DNA from: Pseudoxanthomonas sp. 3HH-4
GTDB taxonomy: Bacteria; Pseudomonadota; Gammaproteobacteria; Xanthomonadales; Xanthomonadaceae
Assembly (NCBI RefSeq): GCF_006716465.1
Contig: NZ_VFPB01000007.1
Span: 151,372-215,371, forward strand
DNA: 64,000 nt
Direction of reading: 5' to 3'
The translations under genes were made by a program, and so were the position numbers. Positions 28,216 through 37,641 of this stretch are shown here, piece by piece. Numbering within the stretch: position 1 is the first letter of the stretch; the number at the start of each line of letters is the position of its first letter. The notes under the pieces were generated by a model. That model was given only the letters and a program-made list of their open reading frames with translations. It made no database searches and was not told the origin of the DNA.

Positions 28216-28815
28216 TCACCCCTGCGGCACGCCCGTCATGTCGGGCAGGTGGTGCGCGACGCCCTTGTGGCAGTCGATGCAGGTCTTCTTGCCGGTGCCG
28301 AGCCACAGCTTGTGCACCTGCGCCGCGCGCGAGCCCTGGCGGGTCAGGTCCATCGAATCGTAGTCGTGGCAGTTGCGGCACTCCAGCGAATCGTTCGCCT
28401 TCAGCCTGTTCCACTCGTGCGTGGCCAGGATCAGGCGCTCATCCAGGAATTTCTCGCGCGTGTTGATGGTGCCGAAGAGCTTGCCCCAGACCTCCTTCGA
28501 TGCCTGCATCTTGCGCGCGATCTTGTCGGTCCAGTTGTGCGGCACGTGGCAATCGGGGCAGGTGGCGCGAACGCCCGAGCGGTTGGTGTAGTGGATGGTG
28601 GTCTTCAGCTCCTCGAAGACGTTGTCCTGCATTTCGTGGCAGCTGGTGCAGAATGCTTCGGTGTTGGTCGCTTCCAGCGCGGTGTTGAACCCGCCCCAGA
28701 ACATCACGCCCGCCAGGAACCCCGCTACCGTCAGGAAGCCCAGGCTGTAATGGCGGCTGGGCAGCCGCAACGTGCGCCACAGGCCCATTACCCGCTGTTT
28801 CATCCGTGACCACAT
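28216..28815 (-). CDS. napC: NapC/NirT tetraheme quinol dehydrogenase
   Basis: 199 residues. A single N-terminal membrane anchor ([19 protein letters not shown]) precedes four CxxCH heme sites: CTSCH, CPDCH, CRNCH and CIDCH. That is the NapC/NirT pattern, an inner-membrane protein that passes electrons from quinol to periplasmic NapB/NapA. It is the last gene of napEFDABC, separated from napB by 3 bases. Confidence 0.96.
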   Translation of the reverse strand: MWSRMKQRVMGLWRTLRLPSRHYSLGFLTVAGFLAGVMFWGGFNTALEATNTEAFCTSCHEMQDNVFEELKTTIHYTNRSGVRATCPDCHVPHNWTDKIARKMQASKEVWGKLFGTINTREKFLDERLILATHEWNRLKANDSLECRNCHDYDSMDLTRQGSRAAQVHKLWLGTGKKTCIDCHKGVAHHLPDMTGVPQG

Positions 28816-28818
28816 GGG

Positions 28819-29376
28819 CTACTCCTTCGCGGCCGGCGGCGACGACAGCACGCTGTCGATGTCGCGGAACTGGTTCGCCACCAGCACCGGCGCATCGGTC
28901 TGCACGACATGGCACTGGTTGCAGAAGTAGCGTCGCGGCGAGATGGTCGCCAGGAACTGGTCGTCGCGGTCCATGTAGTGCGTCACGCTGACTGGCGGCG
29001 CCTGGAAGGTGGCCGCATTGGCGCGGGCGTGGCACAGCATGCAGCGGTTGCTGTTCCTGTCGACCTGGTAGCCGTCGATGGCATGCGGGATGGTCGGCGG
29101 CTGCATCGGGTAGGCACGCGCGCGCCTCAGGTCGGCGTTCTCCACGTGCGCCATCGGCGGGGGATGGCCCTCCTTGTCCACCGGCACGCCGCGCCGGAGG
29201 GCATCGATCTGGCCGGCGCCGGGCACGAAGACCGCGCGCGCGTCCACGGGCGTGGACACCGCCGCCACCGGCGCTTCGTGCCGGTCCGGGCGACCTGTCA
29301 TCCATCCCGCCACGAAGACCAGCGCCATCAGGGCGACGGTCAGCCCAACCGCGATCCAGAGATGCTTGTTCTGCAC
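28819..29376 (-). CDS. napB: diheme cytochrome subunit of periplasmic nitrate reductase
   Basis: 185 residues with an N-terminal hydrophobic signal or anchor (LWIAVGLTVALMALVFVAGW) and two heme sites, CMLCH and CNQCH. The segment PPTIPHAIDGYQVDRNSNRC and the distal HYMDRD are NapB-typical. It relays electrons from NapC to NapA in the periplasm. The gene starts 10 bases after napA and is followed 3 bases later by napC. Confidence 0.95.
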   Translation of the reverse strand: MQNKHLWIAVGLTVALMALVFVAGWMTGRPDRHEAPVAAVSTPVDARAVFVPGAGQIDALRRGVPVDKEGHPPPMAHVENADLRRARAYPMQPPTIPHAIDGYQVDRNSNRCMLCHARANAATFQAPPVSVTHYMDRDDQFLATISPRRYFCNQCHVVQTDAPVLVANQFRDIDSVLSSPPAAKE

Positions 29377-29386
29377 GGGCGTACTC

Positions 29387-31879
29387 CTAGACGGCCACGA
29401 CTCTGACGGCGCACTTCTTGTAGTCCGTCTGCTTGGAAATCGGATCGGTCGCGTCCAGCGTGACCTTGTTGATCAGCTGCCCGGCATCGAACCACGGCAC
29501 GAACACCAGCCCGCGCGGCATCCGGTTGCGGCCGCGCGTCTCCACGCGCGAGCGCATCTCGCCCCGCCGCGACGCGACGATGATCTCGTCGCCGCGCTTG
29601 AGTCCGCGGTCCTTCGCGTCGTCCGGATTCATGAACACCACCGCGGCGGGGAACGCCTTGTACAGTTCGGGCACGCGCATCGTCATCGAACCCGAATGCC
29701 AGTGCTCCAGCACGCGACCCGTGACCAGCCACAGGTCGAACTCGTCATCCGGCGATTCGGCGGCCGGCTCGTACGGCAGCGCCCAGATCACCGCCCTGCC
29801 ATCCTTGTTGCCATAGAACTCGAAGCCCTTGCCCGGCTTGACGTACGGGTCGGCGCCCTCGCGATAGCGCCAGCGCGTCTCCTGGCCTTTCACCACCGGC
29901 CAGCGCAGGCCGCGCGCCTTGTGGTAGTCGTCGAACGGCGCCAGGTCGTGGCCGTGGCCGCGACCGAACGCGGCGTACTCCTCGAACAGCCCCTTGTGCA
30001 CGTAGAACCCGAACAGCGCGGATTCGTCGTTGGCGTAGCCGGCTTCGATGTCGGATGTCGGGAACCTGTCCACGTTGCCGTTGCGGTACAGCACGTCGAA
30101 CAGCGTCTTGCCCTTGTACTGCGGGTTCGCGGCCAGCAGTTCGGCCGGCCAGCACTCGTCTGTGGTGAAGCGCCTGGAGAACTCCATCAGCTGCCACAGG
30201 TCCGAGCGGGCCTCGCCGGGCGCCTTCACGAGTTGATGCCAGAACTGGGTGCGCCGCTCGGCGTTGCCGTAGGCGCCCTCCTTCTCCACCCACATCGCCG
30301 CAGGCAGGATCAGGTCCGCCGCCTGTGCGGTGACGGTGGGGTATGCGTCCGACACGACGATGAAGTTGTCCGGATTGCGGTAGCCCGGCCAGGTCTCCTC
30401 GCGCAGGTTCGCGGCGGCCTGCATGTTGTTGTTCACCATCACCCAGTACGCGTTGAGCTTGCCGTCCTTCAGCGCGCGGTTCTGTTCGACCGCGTGGTAG
30501 CCGACCTTCGGATTGACGGCGCCGTGCGGAAGCTTCCAGATCTCTTCCGCGTGTTTGCGGTGCTCGGGATTTGTCACCACCATGTCGGCCGGCAGGCGGT
30601 GGCTGAAGGTGCCGACCTCGCGTGCGGTGCCACATGCCGAGGGCTGGCCGGTCAGCGAGAACGGGCTGTTGCCCGGGGTGGCGATCTTCCCGGTCAGCAG
30701 GTGGATGTTGTAGACCATGTTGTTGGCCCACACGCCGCGCGTGTGCTGGTTGAAGCCCATGGTCCAGAACGACATCACCTTCGTCTTCGGGTCCGCGTAC
30801 AGCTCGGCCAGCTGTTCCAGCCAGCCACGCTCCGCGCCGGTCATCTCGACGGCCTTCTCCAGCGTGTACGGCGCGACGAAGGCGGCGAACTCCTCGAAGC
30901 TGATCGGCTGCCCGCCGTTCGGGTCCTTGGCATTCTTCGCCTTGACCTCCAGCGGGTGTTCCGGACGCAGGCCGTAGCCGATGTCGTCGTTGCCGCGCTT
31001 GAACGTGGTGTGCCTGTCGACGAACGCCTGGTTGACCTTGCCGGTGCGGATGATGTGGTTGGCGATGTAGTTGAGGATGACCAGGTCGGTCTGCGGCTTG
31101 AAGATGATCGGGATGTCGGCCAGCTCGAAGCTGCGGTGCTCGAAGGTGGACATCACCACCACCTTCACGTGCGGGTGCGAAAGCCGCCGGTCGGTCACCC
31201 GGGTCCACAGGATCGGATGCATTTCGGCCATGTTGGAGCCCCACAGCACGAACGCATCGGCGGCCTCGATGTCGTCGTAGCAGCCCATCGGTTCGTCCAT
31301 GCCGAAGGTACGCATGAACCCCGCCACGGCCGACGCCATGCAGTGGCGCGCATTCGGATCGATGTGGTTGCTGCGGAACCCGGCCTTCATCAGCTTGTTG
31401 GCGGCATAACCCTCGAAGATCGTCCACTGGCCCGAGCCGAACATGCCGATCGCGTCGCTGCCCTTCTCCTTGAGCACGCGCTTGAACTGCGCGGCCATCA
31501 CGTCGAAGGCCTCGTCCCAGCTCACGGCGGTGAAGTCGCCATCCTTGGCGTACACGCCGTTCTTCTTGCGCAGCAGCGGCTGGGTCAGGCGGTCGGCGCC
31601 GTACAGGATCTTGGACAGGAAGTAGCCCTTCACGCAGTTGATGCCGCGATTGACTTCCGCATGCACGTCGCCATGGGTGGCGACCACGCGTCCTTCCTTC
31701 ACGGCGACATTCACCCCGCAGCCCGTGCCGCAGTACCGGCACGGCGCCTTGTCCCACTTCAGCGTCGTCCGGTCGCCTTCGGTGACCACGTTGCTGCCGC
31801 TCCCGGCAAGCGGCAGCCCGGCAGCCGCGGCGGCCGTGGCCAGCGCGCTGTGGCGGATGAACTCGCGGCGTGTGCTCAT
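29387..31879 (-). CDS. napA: periplasmic nitrate reductase catalytic subunit
   Basis: 830 residues, the standard NapA length. It has a twin-arginine signal ([20 protein letters not shown]), then the [4Fe-4S] site [10 protein letters not shown] (Cys47, 50, 54) with Cys82 in NCVKGYF. The Mo ligand Cys lies in [13 protein letters not shown], and TGQPSACGT and the C-terminal molybdopterin-binding domain follow. It reduces nitrate to nitrite in the periplasm using bis-MGD. NapD overlaps its start by 4 bases, which suits NapD's role in binding the signal peptide during maturation. Confidence 0.97.
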   Translation of the reverse strand: MSTRREFIRHSALATAAAAAGLPLAGSGSNVVTEGDRTTLKWDKAPCRYCGTGCGVNVAVKEGRVVATHGDVHAEVNRGINCVKGYFLSKILYGADRLTQPLLRKKNGVYAKDGDFTAVSWDEAFDVMAAQFKRVLKEKGSDAIGMFGSGQWTIFEGYAANKLMKAGFRSNHIDPNARHCMASAVAGFMRTFGMDEPMGCYDDIEAADAFVLWGSNMAEMHPILWTRVTDRRLSHPHVKVVVMSTFEHRSFELADIPIIFKPQTDLVILNYIANHIIRTGKVNQAFVDRHTTFKRGNDDIGYGLRPEHPLEVKAKNAKDPNGGQPISFEEFAAFVAPYTLEKAVEMTGAERGWLEQLAELYADPKTKVMSFWTMGFNQHTRGVWANNMVYNIHLLTGKIATPGNSPFSLTGQPSACGTAREVGTFSHRLPADMVVTNPEHRKHAEEIWKLPHGAVNPKVGYHAVEQNRALKDGKLNAYWVMVNNNMQAAANLREETWPGYRNPDNFIVVSDAYPTVTAQAADLILPAAMWVEKEGAYGNAERRTQFWHQLVKAPGEARSDLWQLMEFSRRFTTDECWPAELLAANPQYKGKTLFDVLYRNGNVDRFPTSDIEAGYANDESALFGFYVHKGLFEEYAAFGRGHGHDLAPFDDYHKARGLRWPVVKGQETRWRYREGADPYVKPGKGFEFYGNKDGRAVIWALPYEPAAESPDDEFDLWLVTGRVLEHWHSGSMTMRVPELYKAFPAAVVFMNPDDAKDRGLKRGDEIIVASRRGEMRSRVETRGRNRMPRGLVFVPWFDAGQLINKVTLDATDPISKQTDYKKCAVRVVAV

Positions 31880-32193
31880 GGCGTGGCTCCGGTCGCGGAC
31901 AGGATGGACAGGCTGGGAAGGGGCTCATCGAGCGCACGCGCAGGCTCGGCGTGGTGGTAGACCAGGAGCACGTTCAACACGCCCGGCACCGACTGCAGCT
32001 GGTCCACGCGCTCCATCACCGCATGGCGGTCGGCGGATTCGCAGATCACCACGCTGCGTGTATCGCCGCCCAGTGCGAGTTCGAGATCGTCGTGCGTGTC
32101 GATCATCGCGGCGAGCGCCTTCGATGCGCTGTCGCGGTGCTGGACCACGAAGCTGGCGATGTGGACTTCGGCTTCAGGACCTGGCGGGCTCAT
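31876..32193 (-). CDS. napD: NapD chaperone for NapA
   Basis: 105 residues from ATG 32193, which overlaps the napF stop by 4 bases. It has the ferredoxin-like NapD pattern: [10 protein letters not shown] strand, a helix, then [20 protein letters not shown] and [11 protein letters not shown]. NapD binds the twin-arginine signal of NapA and delays export until the cofactor is inserted. The C-terminal 25 residues are variable. Confidence 0.92.
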   Translation of the reverse strand: MSPPGPEAEVHIASFVVQHRDSASKALAAMIDTHDDLELALGGDTRSVVICESADRHAVMERVDQLQSVPGVLNVLLVYHHAEPARALDEPLPSLSILSATGATP

Positions 32194-32702
32194 GCGATGG
32201 CCTCCGTGGCCGGTACGTGCTGCAGGGTGATGGCATCCACGGGACACGTGCCGACGCAGGCGCCACAGCCCGTGCACCGTTCCGCGTCGACGATGGCCGC
32301 GCCCCGCGCTGCGGGCGGCACGTGGATGGCGGACGCGGGACACACGTCGCGGCAACTGGCGCAGACCACGCCGCGCGCAGAGAGACAGCGATCCGCAGCC
32401 TGCGCCATGAGGGTCCACGGGGGATCGAGGGAAGGAGCGAACGCGTCGCTGTCGCAGGCGGCCACGCATTCGCCGCAGAACGTGCATTCACCCGCCGTCG
32501 CGTCGAAACGCGGCAAGCCGTCCGCGCCACGCACCAGCACCTGCTGCGGGCACTGCCGCACGCAGGCATCGCACCGCGTGCAGGCACGCGTGAATTCAGC
32601 CTCGGGCCTGGCCCAGGGCGGACGGAAGACGACGGATGCCGGTACGGGCGCCGCGCGGCCGAACAGCAGGGCACGACGCGATATCGAGCGGACATCGTCC
32701 AT
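32190..32702 (-). CDS. napF: NapF iron-sulfur protein
   Basis: 170 residues with four Cys-rich ferredoxin motifs: CTRCDACVRQCP, CTFCGECVAAC, CASCRDVCP and CTGCGACVGTCP. There is an N-terminal SRRALLFG twin-arginine-like stretch, but NapF is normally cytoplasmic. It assists maturation or Fe-S loading of NapA. The gene lies 3 bases after napE and overlaps napD by 4 bases. Confidence 0.93.
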   Translation of the reverse strand: MDDVRSISRRALLFGRAAPVPASVVFRPPWARPEAEFTRACTRCDACVRQCPQQVLVRGADGLPRFDATAGECTFCGECVAACDSDAFAPSLDPPWTLMAQAADRCLSARGVVCASCRDVCPASAIHVPPAARGAAIVDAERCTGCGACVGTCPVDAITLQHVPATEAIA

Positions 32703-32705
32703 CGC

Positions 32706-32876
32706 TCAGGGCCCCGTCGGCGGACCGGCGAACAGCATCTGCCACATCCACACGAGGAAGCCGTATCCGGCCACGATCAGTACGGCCATCAACGGGAAGA
32801 TGACTACCGTCAGCAACAGGAACGCGGTGCGCTCCTGCTGTTTGCTCGCAACGGCTGATCCTTCGCTCTGCTCCAT
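32706..32876 (-). CDS. napE: NapE small membrane protein
   Basis: 56 residues from ATG 32876, with AAGG about 8 bases upstream. One transmembrane helix (AFLLLTVVIFPLMAVLIVAGY) follows a short polar N-terminus, the usual NapE form. The function is unknown even where studied; it is commonly the first nap gene. No Fnr box was seen in the 98 bases between it and mobA. Confidence 0.88.
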   Translation of the reverse strand: MEQSEGSAVASKQQERTAFLLLTVVIFPLMAVLIVAGYGFLVWMWQMLFAGPPTGP

Positions 32877-32974
32877 GTTGCCTACCTTGCGGGTGGGTAC
32901 TGGTGCGACGATGCTGCGGCCGCAGGCTATCACATTCGTGTAGCAGCCCCGTCCCGGCCATCGGAGAGCGATGC

Positions 32975-33535
32975 TCAGGACATCCGATGTTGCAGCGCAA
33001 CCCAGTCTTCCGGCGTATTGCAGTTGCGCAGCACCTGCTTCCATGGCGATGACGGCAGATGGACGGTATGCAATCGCTGCTGCAACGCGCGCAGCGAGCA
33101 TGCACGCCCCGTGAGATCGCCGATCTCCTCCAGCGTGGCGCGCACGCCGGCATCCAGGCGCAATGCCATCGGCAAGGCATGCGCTTCCACGCAGGCGCAG
33201 TCGGCGCCTGTTCGCATCAGTGCCTGCAGCAGTCCGGACGACAGCAGGGGCATGTCCACCGGCACCACGATCCAGGCGCCATCCCGCAGGCGTGGGGCGA
33301 GTTGTGCCAGCGCGCCCATCGGACCGGTATCGGGCTGCGTGTCAGGCACGCTGTCGAAGCCGGGACGATCGCCGCTGACGATGACCTCACGTGCGCCCGC
33401 CGCCTGCAGCAACGCATGCATGTGCGTGAGCAACGTGCCATCACCCCATGGCAGCAGTGCCTTGTCCGTGCCCATCCGCGACGATCGCCCACCCGCGAGC
33501 AGGACGGCACGCCACATGGGCAACGGCCGATTCAT
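32975..33535 (-). CDS. mobA: molybdenum cofactor guanylyltransferase
   Basis: 186 residues from ATG 33535. The GTP-binding motif LLAGGRSSRMGTDKALLPWG is at residues 12-31, with VPVDMPLL (metal-binding Asp) and NCNTPEDW near the end. It attaches GMP to molybdopterin to form the MGD cofactor that NapA needs. The start overlaps the moeA stop by 4 bases. Its place between moeA and nap couples cofactor supply to nitrate reductase expression. Confidence 0.94.
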   Translation of the reverse strand: MNRPLPMWRAVLLAGGRSSRMGTDKALLPWGDGTLLTHMHALLQAAGAREVIVSGDRPGFDSVPDTQPDTGPMGALAQLAPRLRDGAWIVVPVDMPLLSSGLLQALMRTGADCACVEAHALPMALRLDAGVRATLEEIGDLTGRACSLRALQQRLHTVHLPSSPWKQVLRNCNTPEDWVALQHRMS

Positions 33536-34776
33536 GCCGGGGTCCACGGCGGGGGCCGCAGATGGCTGTAGCCATGCACCCGCACGAGCGTGCCTGCTTC
33601 GACGTACTCCGTTTCCGCAGGCAGGGTGATCCATGCGGACGATTGCGAGAAAGGCAGCAGGCGGAACGAGGCCTGCTCCGCGCCGACATGCACGCGCATG
33701 CACCCTTCCCCGTCGCTGCGCAGCGTGGCATGGAAAGCGGCATGCAGCCCGACACGCTTGCTGCATGCGGTGGCAAGCGGCAACCGGCATTCCTGTTCCA
33801 CGGACATGCCCAGCCATGCGCGCAACAGCGGCTCGACCAGGAAGCGGAAGCCCACCACCGTCGACAGCGGATTGCCCGGCAGGCCGACGAACAAGGGCCC
33901 CTCGCGCAACCGCGCACAGAACACCGGCTTGCCGGGGCGCAACGCCACACCGTGGAAACGCCGCTCCGCGCCGCGTGCGTCCAGTGCGGATGGAATGAAG
34001 TCGTAATGGCCCTTGGATACCGCGCCCGTACTCAACACCAGGTCGACACCGTCCGCCAGCGCCGTATCGAGCGCAGCCTGGAAATCCGCCACCTCGTCGC
34101 CGACGCGCACGACACGCACGGCTTCCGCGCCCGCGGTCGCCAGGGCGGCGGCGAGATACGGCGAGGTCGCGTCATGGATGCCGCCCGGCGGCAACGGCTG
34201 GCCCTGCGCCACCAGTTCGCGGCCCGTCGCCAGCACCGCAACACGCGGGCGGCGCGCCACGTCGACCCGATCGATACCCAGCCCGGCGAGCAGCAACATC
34301 TGTGCATCGCCGACAAACGTGCCCTGCTTCAGCACCACGCATCCCGTCGGCACGTCTTCGCCCCGGCGCCGGATGTTCGCGCCCGGCTCGGCCTGCGCCA
34401 GCAAACGGATGCGCGGTGCCCCTGCGTCCCGCACGGCGAGTGCCTCGACGCGCTCCACCGGCACTACGATGTCCGCGCGCGCCGGAAGCGGCGCACCGGT
34501 CATGATCTCCCACGCGGATGCCGCATCGTCCCGCGGCATGTCGCCCGCGCCGATCCGGGCCGCGATCTCCCACTCGCTCCCGGCGACCCGTGGCTGCCCG
34601 CCCGATGCAAGCGCGACGCCGTCCATCGCCGCGTTGTCGAACGGCGGCAATGCGATGCCGCTCACCACGTCACGGCCCAGCACGCGACCTGTCGCTGCGG
34701 CGAGCGCGACCTGCTGTACGGCGAGCAGGCGCGCGCCCTCCAGCATCCGCGCCAATGCCTCGTGGTATCCGATCAC
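33532..34776 (-). CDS. moeA: molybdopterin molybdenumtransferase
   Basis: 414 residues from GTG 34776, where AGGGAGG stands 4 bases upstream; a TTG at 34842 is less likely. Landmarks are LPPFDNAAMDGVAL near the N-terminus, AWEIMTGAPLP, NIRRRGEDV, the molybdopterin-binding VDLVLSTGAVSKGHYDF, and FVGLPGNPLSTVVGF. It inserts molybdate into adenylylated molybdopterin. It is probably the first gene of a moeA-mobA-napEFDABC unit divergent from hemN, sharing the Fnr box at 34905-34918. Confidence 0.94.
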   Translation of the reverse strand: MIGYHEALARMLEGARLLAVQQVALAAATGRVLGRDVVSGIALPPFDNAAMDGVALASGGQPRVAGSEWEIAARIGAGDMPRDDAASAWEIMTGAPLPARADIVVPVERVEALAVRDAGAPRIRLLAQAEPGANIRRRGEDVPTGCVVLKQGTFVGDAQMLLLAGLGIDRVDVARRPRVAVLATGRELVAQGQPLPPGGIHDATSPYLAAALATAGAEAVRVVRVGDEVADFQAALDTALADGVDLVLSTGAVSKGHYDFIPSALDARGAERRFHGVALRPGKPVFCARLREGPLFVGLPGNPLSTVVGFRFLVEPLLRAWLGMSVEQECRLPLATACSKRVGLHAAFHATLRSDGEGCMRVHVGAEQASFRLLPFSQSSAWITLPAETEYVEAGTLVRVHGYSHLRPPPWTPA

Positions 34777-34904
34777 TGCGCCTCCCTGTGCCCAAGGCCT
34801 GACGGCCGGCTCCAGCCTAGTGCCGCGCTGGAGTATTGCCAACCTGGGCGCGCGAGCCCGCGGCCCTCACGACCCTGAAGCCTGCGACGGAAAGCCGCGG
34901 CCGA

Positions 34905-34918
34905 TTGACCCATATCAA
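34905..34918. promoter_or_regulatory. Fnr/Dnr-type box between moeA and hemN
   Basis: TTGACCCATATCAA matches TTGAT-N4-ATCAA with one change. Its centre is 41.5 bases upstream of the hemN ATG, and TAGGCT at 34941-34946 could be a -10. It is 135 bases upstream of the moeA GTG. The fnr gene itself lies just downstream of hemN. Confidence 0.7.
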
Positions 34919-34952
34919 GGACAGTCCCGTGGTGCTTGCCTAGGCTGCACCC

Positions 34953-36350
34953 ATGGCCAGCCTGTCCTCCCTGTTCGATCCCGAGCTGCTGCGGCGTTAC
35001 GACACGCCTGGGCCGCGCTATACCTCGTATCCCACCGCGCCGCAGTTCTCGCCGGGCTTCCAGGAAGCCGACCTGCGCGAGATGGCGGCGATCACCAACG
35101 GCGACCCGATCCCGCGCCCGCTGTCGCTCTACCTGCACATCCCGTTCTGCACCAGTCCGTGCTTCTACTGCGGCTGCAACCGCATCATCACCCGCGATAC
35201 CGCGCGCGGCGCCGCCTATCTCACCCGGCTGTACCGTGAAGTGGCGATGATGTCGGCGCTGTTCGACCGCGACCGCGACGTGGAGCAGGTGCACTTCGGC
35301 GGCGGCACCCCCAACTTCCTGTCGCCCGCGCAGATCGCCGAAGTGATGGACGTGCTGCGCAGGCAGTTCTCGTTCGCGCCCGCCTCCAGGCTGGACTGCT
35401 CGATCGAGCTCGACCCGCGCTTCATCACGCCGGACGAAGTCGGCGAACTGGCGACTGCCGGCTTCAACCGCGCCAGCCTGGGCGTGCAGGATTTCGACCC
35501 CGAGGTGCAGCGCGCGGTCAACCGCATCCAGAGCGTCGAACAGACGCTGGCGATCATCGAGGCCTGCCGCACGCATGGCCTGCAGTCGGTGAACGTGGAC
35601 CTGATCTACGGCCTGCCGAAGCAGAGCCTGGAGGGCTTCTCGCGCACGCTCGACACCACCCTGGAGGCGCGACCCGACCGCCTGGCGATCTACAGCTACG
35701 CGCACCTGCCGTCGATGTTCCGCCCCCAGCAACGCATCAACGCCGACGACCTGCCCTCGCCAGAAGTGAAGCTGGGCCTGCTGCAATGCGCGATCGACAA
35801 GCTGGGCGAAGCCGGCTACGTCTACATCGGGATGGATCACTTCGCCCTGCCCGGCGACAGCCTGGCGCTGGCGCAGCAACGCGGCGACCTGCACCGCAAC
35901 TTCATGGGCTACACCACGCACGCCGAGAGCGACCTGCTGGGGCTTGGCGTCAGCGCGATCAGCCACATCGGCCCGAGCTTCAGCCAGAACCCGCGCGACC
36001 TGGGCAGTTGGGAGCAAGCCATCGACCAGGGCCATCTGCCGGTGTGGCGCGGCATGCGGCTGGAAGAAGACGACGTGATCCGCGCGGACGTGATCCAGCG
36101 GCTGATGTGCGACGGCGCACTGGACTACCGCGACCTCGGGCGGCGCCACGTGATCGACTTCACGACCTATTTCGCCGATGCCCTGGCGCGCCTGCGCCCG
36201 CTCGAAGACGACGGCCTGGTGGAGCTGACGGCCGACGGACTGCGCGCGACCTCGCACGGGCGGTTGCTGTTGCGTATCATCGCGATGTGCTTCGATCGCT
36301 ACCTTCCCACCGCCGCAGCCTCGACGCCTCGCTTTTCGCGCACGGTCTGA
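34953..36350 (+). CDS. hemN: oxygen-independent coproporphyrinogen III dehydrogenase
   Basis: 465 residues. RYTSYPTAPQF at the N-terminus and the radical-SAM cluster site HIPFCTSPCFYCGC (CxxxCxxC) identify HemN rather than HemW. VHFGGGTPNFL, IELDPRFITPDE and VNVDLIYGLPKQ are the conserved barrel motifs. It oxidises coproporphyrinogen III anaerobically for the hemes required by nap, nor and cytochromes. No good ribosome-binding site precedes the ATG. Combined with the box centred at -41.5, this suggests a very short or absent leader. The fnr gene follows after 19 bases. Confidence 0.95.
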   Translation: MASLSSLFDPELLRRYDTPGPRYTSYPTAPQFSPGFQEADLREMAAITNGDPIPRPLSLYLHIPFCTSPCFYCGCNRIITRDTARGAAYLTRLYREVAMMSALFDRDRDVEQVHFGGGTPNFLSPAQIAEVMDVLRRQFSFAPASRLDCSIELDPRFITPDEVGELATAGFNRASLGVQDFDPEVQRAVNRIQSVEQTLAIIEACRTHGLQSVNVDLIYGLPKQSLEGFSRTLDTTLEARPDRLAIYSYAHLPSMFRPQQRINADDLPSPEVKLGLLQCAIDKLGEAGYVYIGMDHFALPGDSLALAQQRGDLHRNFMGYTTHAESDLLGLGVSAISHIGPSFSQNPRDLGSWEQAIDQGHLPVWRGMRLEEDDVIRADVIQRLMCDGALDYRDLGRRHVIDFTTYFADALARLRPLEDDGLVELTADGLRATSHGRLLLRIIAMCFDRYLPTAAASTPRFSRTV

Positions 36351-36369
36351 CCTCGACGGGAGTATCCGC

Positions 36370-37125
36370 ATGACCTCGCCGCTGGTCTTCCCGCGCACCG
36401 ACGCGAGCGTGGTTGCCGACGATGGCGATGCCCTGCACTTCTGCTCCACGTGTGCGTTCTCGCAGGCCTGCCTGTCCGAGGGCATGGACAAGCGCGCGCT
36501 CATGGACCTGCACGTGCTGGTCGAACACGTGGGCCCGCTGCGCGCGGGCGAGCACGTGTTCCGCGAAGGCGATCCGTTCGGCGCCATCGCCGCGGTGCGC
36601 GCGGGCACGGTGAAGACCTACCAGATCGACCGCAATGGGCACGAACAGGTGCTCGGCTTCCACCTGCCCGGCGAGGTGATCGGCCTCAACGCCATCCACG
36701 GCGACCGATACCCGTGCAACGCCATCGCGCTGGACACGGTGATGCTGTGCCGGTTCTCGTTCCCCAAGATCGCGCTGCTGGCCGCACGCCTGCCCAACCT
36801 GCAGGCGCACCTGTTCAAGCTGATGAGTCGCGACATCGGCGTAGCCTCGCTGTTCGCGCGCGACAACACGGCCGACGAACGCATGGCCGCGTTCCTGATC
36901 GGCCTATCGCGCCGGCTGGCCGCACGCGGCTTCTCGCCGCGCCGCTTCCAGCTGACCATGGCACGCACCGACATCGCCAACTACCTGCGCCAGGCCCCGG
37001 AAACCGTCAGCCGCGTGCTGCGCCGTTTCGAGAAGGACGGCCTTCTGCACATCAAGCAGCGCGATGTCGAGATCCTCGACCTGCCCCGCCTGGAAGCCCT
37101 CGCGCTGAGCGTGCTGCGGGATTGA
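36370..37125 (+). CDS. fnr: Fnr/Anr oxygen-sensing transcription regulator
   Basis: 251 residues. Cys25, Cys28 and Cys34 plus Cys127 have the same spacing as the four [4Fe-4S] ligands of E. coli FNR (20, 23, 29, 122). A cyclic-nucleotide-binding-like beta-roll (LRAGEHVFREGDPFGAI), a dimer helix and a C-terminal helix-turn-helix (RTDIANYLRQAPETVSRVLR) follow. The Glu, Ser and Arg of ETVSR are those that read TTGAT half-sites. It should bind under anoxia to the boxes reported here at hemN, norB, nnrS, the copper receptor and nirK. It lies directly behind hemN. Confidence 0.95.
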   Translation: MTSPLVFPRTDASVVADDGDALHFCSTCAFSQACLSEGMDKRALMDLHVLVEHVGPLRAGEHVFREGDPFGAIAAVRAGTVKTYQIDRNGHEQVLGFHLPGEVIGLNAIHGDRYPCNAIALDTVMLCRFSFPKIALLAARLPNLQAHLFKLMSRDIGVASLFARDNTADERMAAFLIGLSRRLAARGFSPRRFQLTMARTDIANYLRQAPETVSRVLRRFEKDGLLHIKQRDVEILDLPRLEALALSVLRD

Positions 37126-37138
37126 GGCGATGCCCCCT

Positions 37139-37540
37139 GTAGGAGCGACGTAAGTCGCGACCGCACGACCCGGCTACCGTTCCGCGTTGCGAAGGCCGGA
37201 AAGTCTCCGGTCGCGACTTACGTCGCTCCTACAGAGAAAACACGGCGTCCGATTCGCTGATCGCTTGACCCCTTCGAGGGACGCGATCCCTTGTAGGAGC
37301 GATGTGAGTCGCGACCGCACTGCCCAACGGCCGATCCGCGCTACGAAGGCCGGAAAGTCTCCGGTCGCGACTTACGTCGCTCCTACAGAGAAAACACGGC
37401 GTCCGATTCGCTGACCGCTTGACCCCTTCGAGGGACGCGATTCCTTGTAGGAGCGATGTAAGTCGCGACCGCACGGCCCAACGGCCGATCCGCGCTACGA
37501 AGGCCGGAAAGTCTCCGGTCGCGACTTACGTCGCTCCTAC
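37139..37540. repeat. three tandem 154-bp units with inverted arms
   Basis: Near-identical 94-bp palindromic modules at 37139-37232, 37293-37386 and 37447-37540 begin exactly 154 bases apart. Each opens with GTAGGAGCGAYGTRAGTCGC and closes with the inverse, GCGACTTACGTCGCTCCTAC, around a variable loop containing CCGGAAAGTCTCCGG. A 60-base spacer (37233-37292 and its copy) is also conserved. This is a REP/BIME-type arrangement between fnr and norB. It could end fnr transcription and stabilise mRNA ends, or bind proteins. It is not protein coding; no REP-associated transposase is nearby. Confidence 0.9.
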
Positions 37541-37571
37541 AGAAGCACCCAGCGCCCTATTCCACCCCCGC

Positions 37572-37585
37572 TTGACCTGCGTCAT
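37572..37585 (+). promoter_or_regulatory. Fnr/Dnr-type box upstream of norB
   Basis: TTGACCTGCGTCAT, a Dnr-like TTGAC-N4-GTCAA with one change, centred 63.5 bases before the norB ATG. GATGAT at 37608-37613 is correctly spaced as a -10 for a box at -41.5, placing a start site near 37620. Confidence 0.6.
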
Positions 37586-37641
37586 GGAGCCCCCGGGCCG
37601 GCGCGCCGATGATGCGGCCGTTCCTTCAGGAGAGCCGCATC

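Noticed and set aside
29174..31960. 928-codon plus-strand open frame opposite napA
   Set aside because: Antisense shadow of napA; composition follows the G+C-rich third positions of the real gene and no motif is present.
32877..32974. Fnr box directly upstream of napE
   Set aside because: No TTGAY-N4-RTCAA-like sequence was found in this gap; control is more likely from upstream of moeA.
37187..37474. Short open frames within the 154-bp repeats
   Set aside because: Their translations repeat the palindromic DNA units and appear on both strands; not genes.
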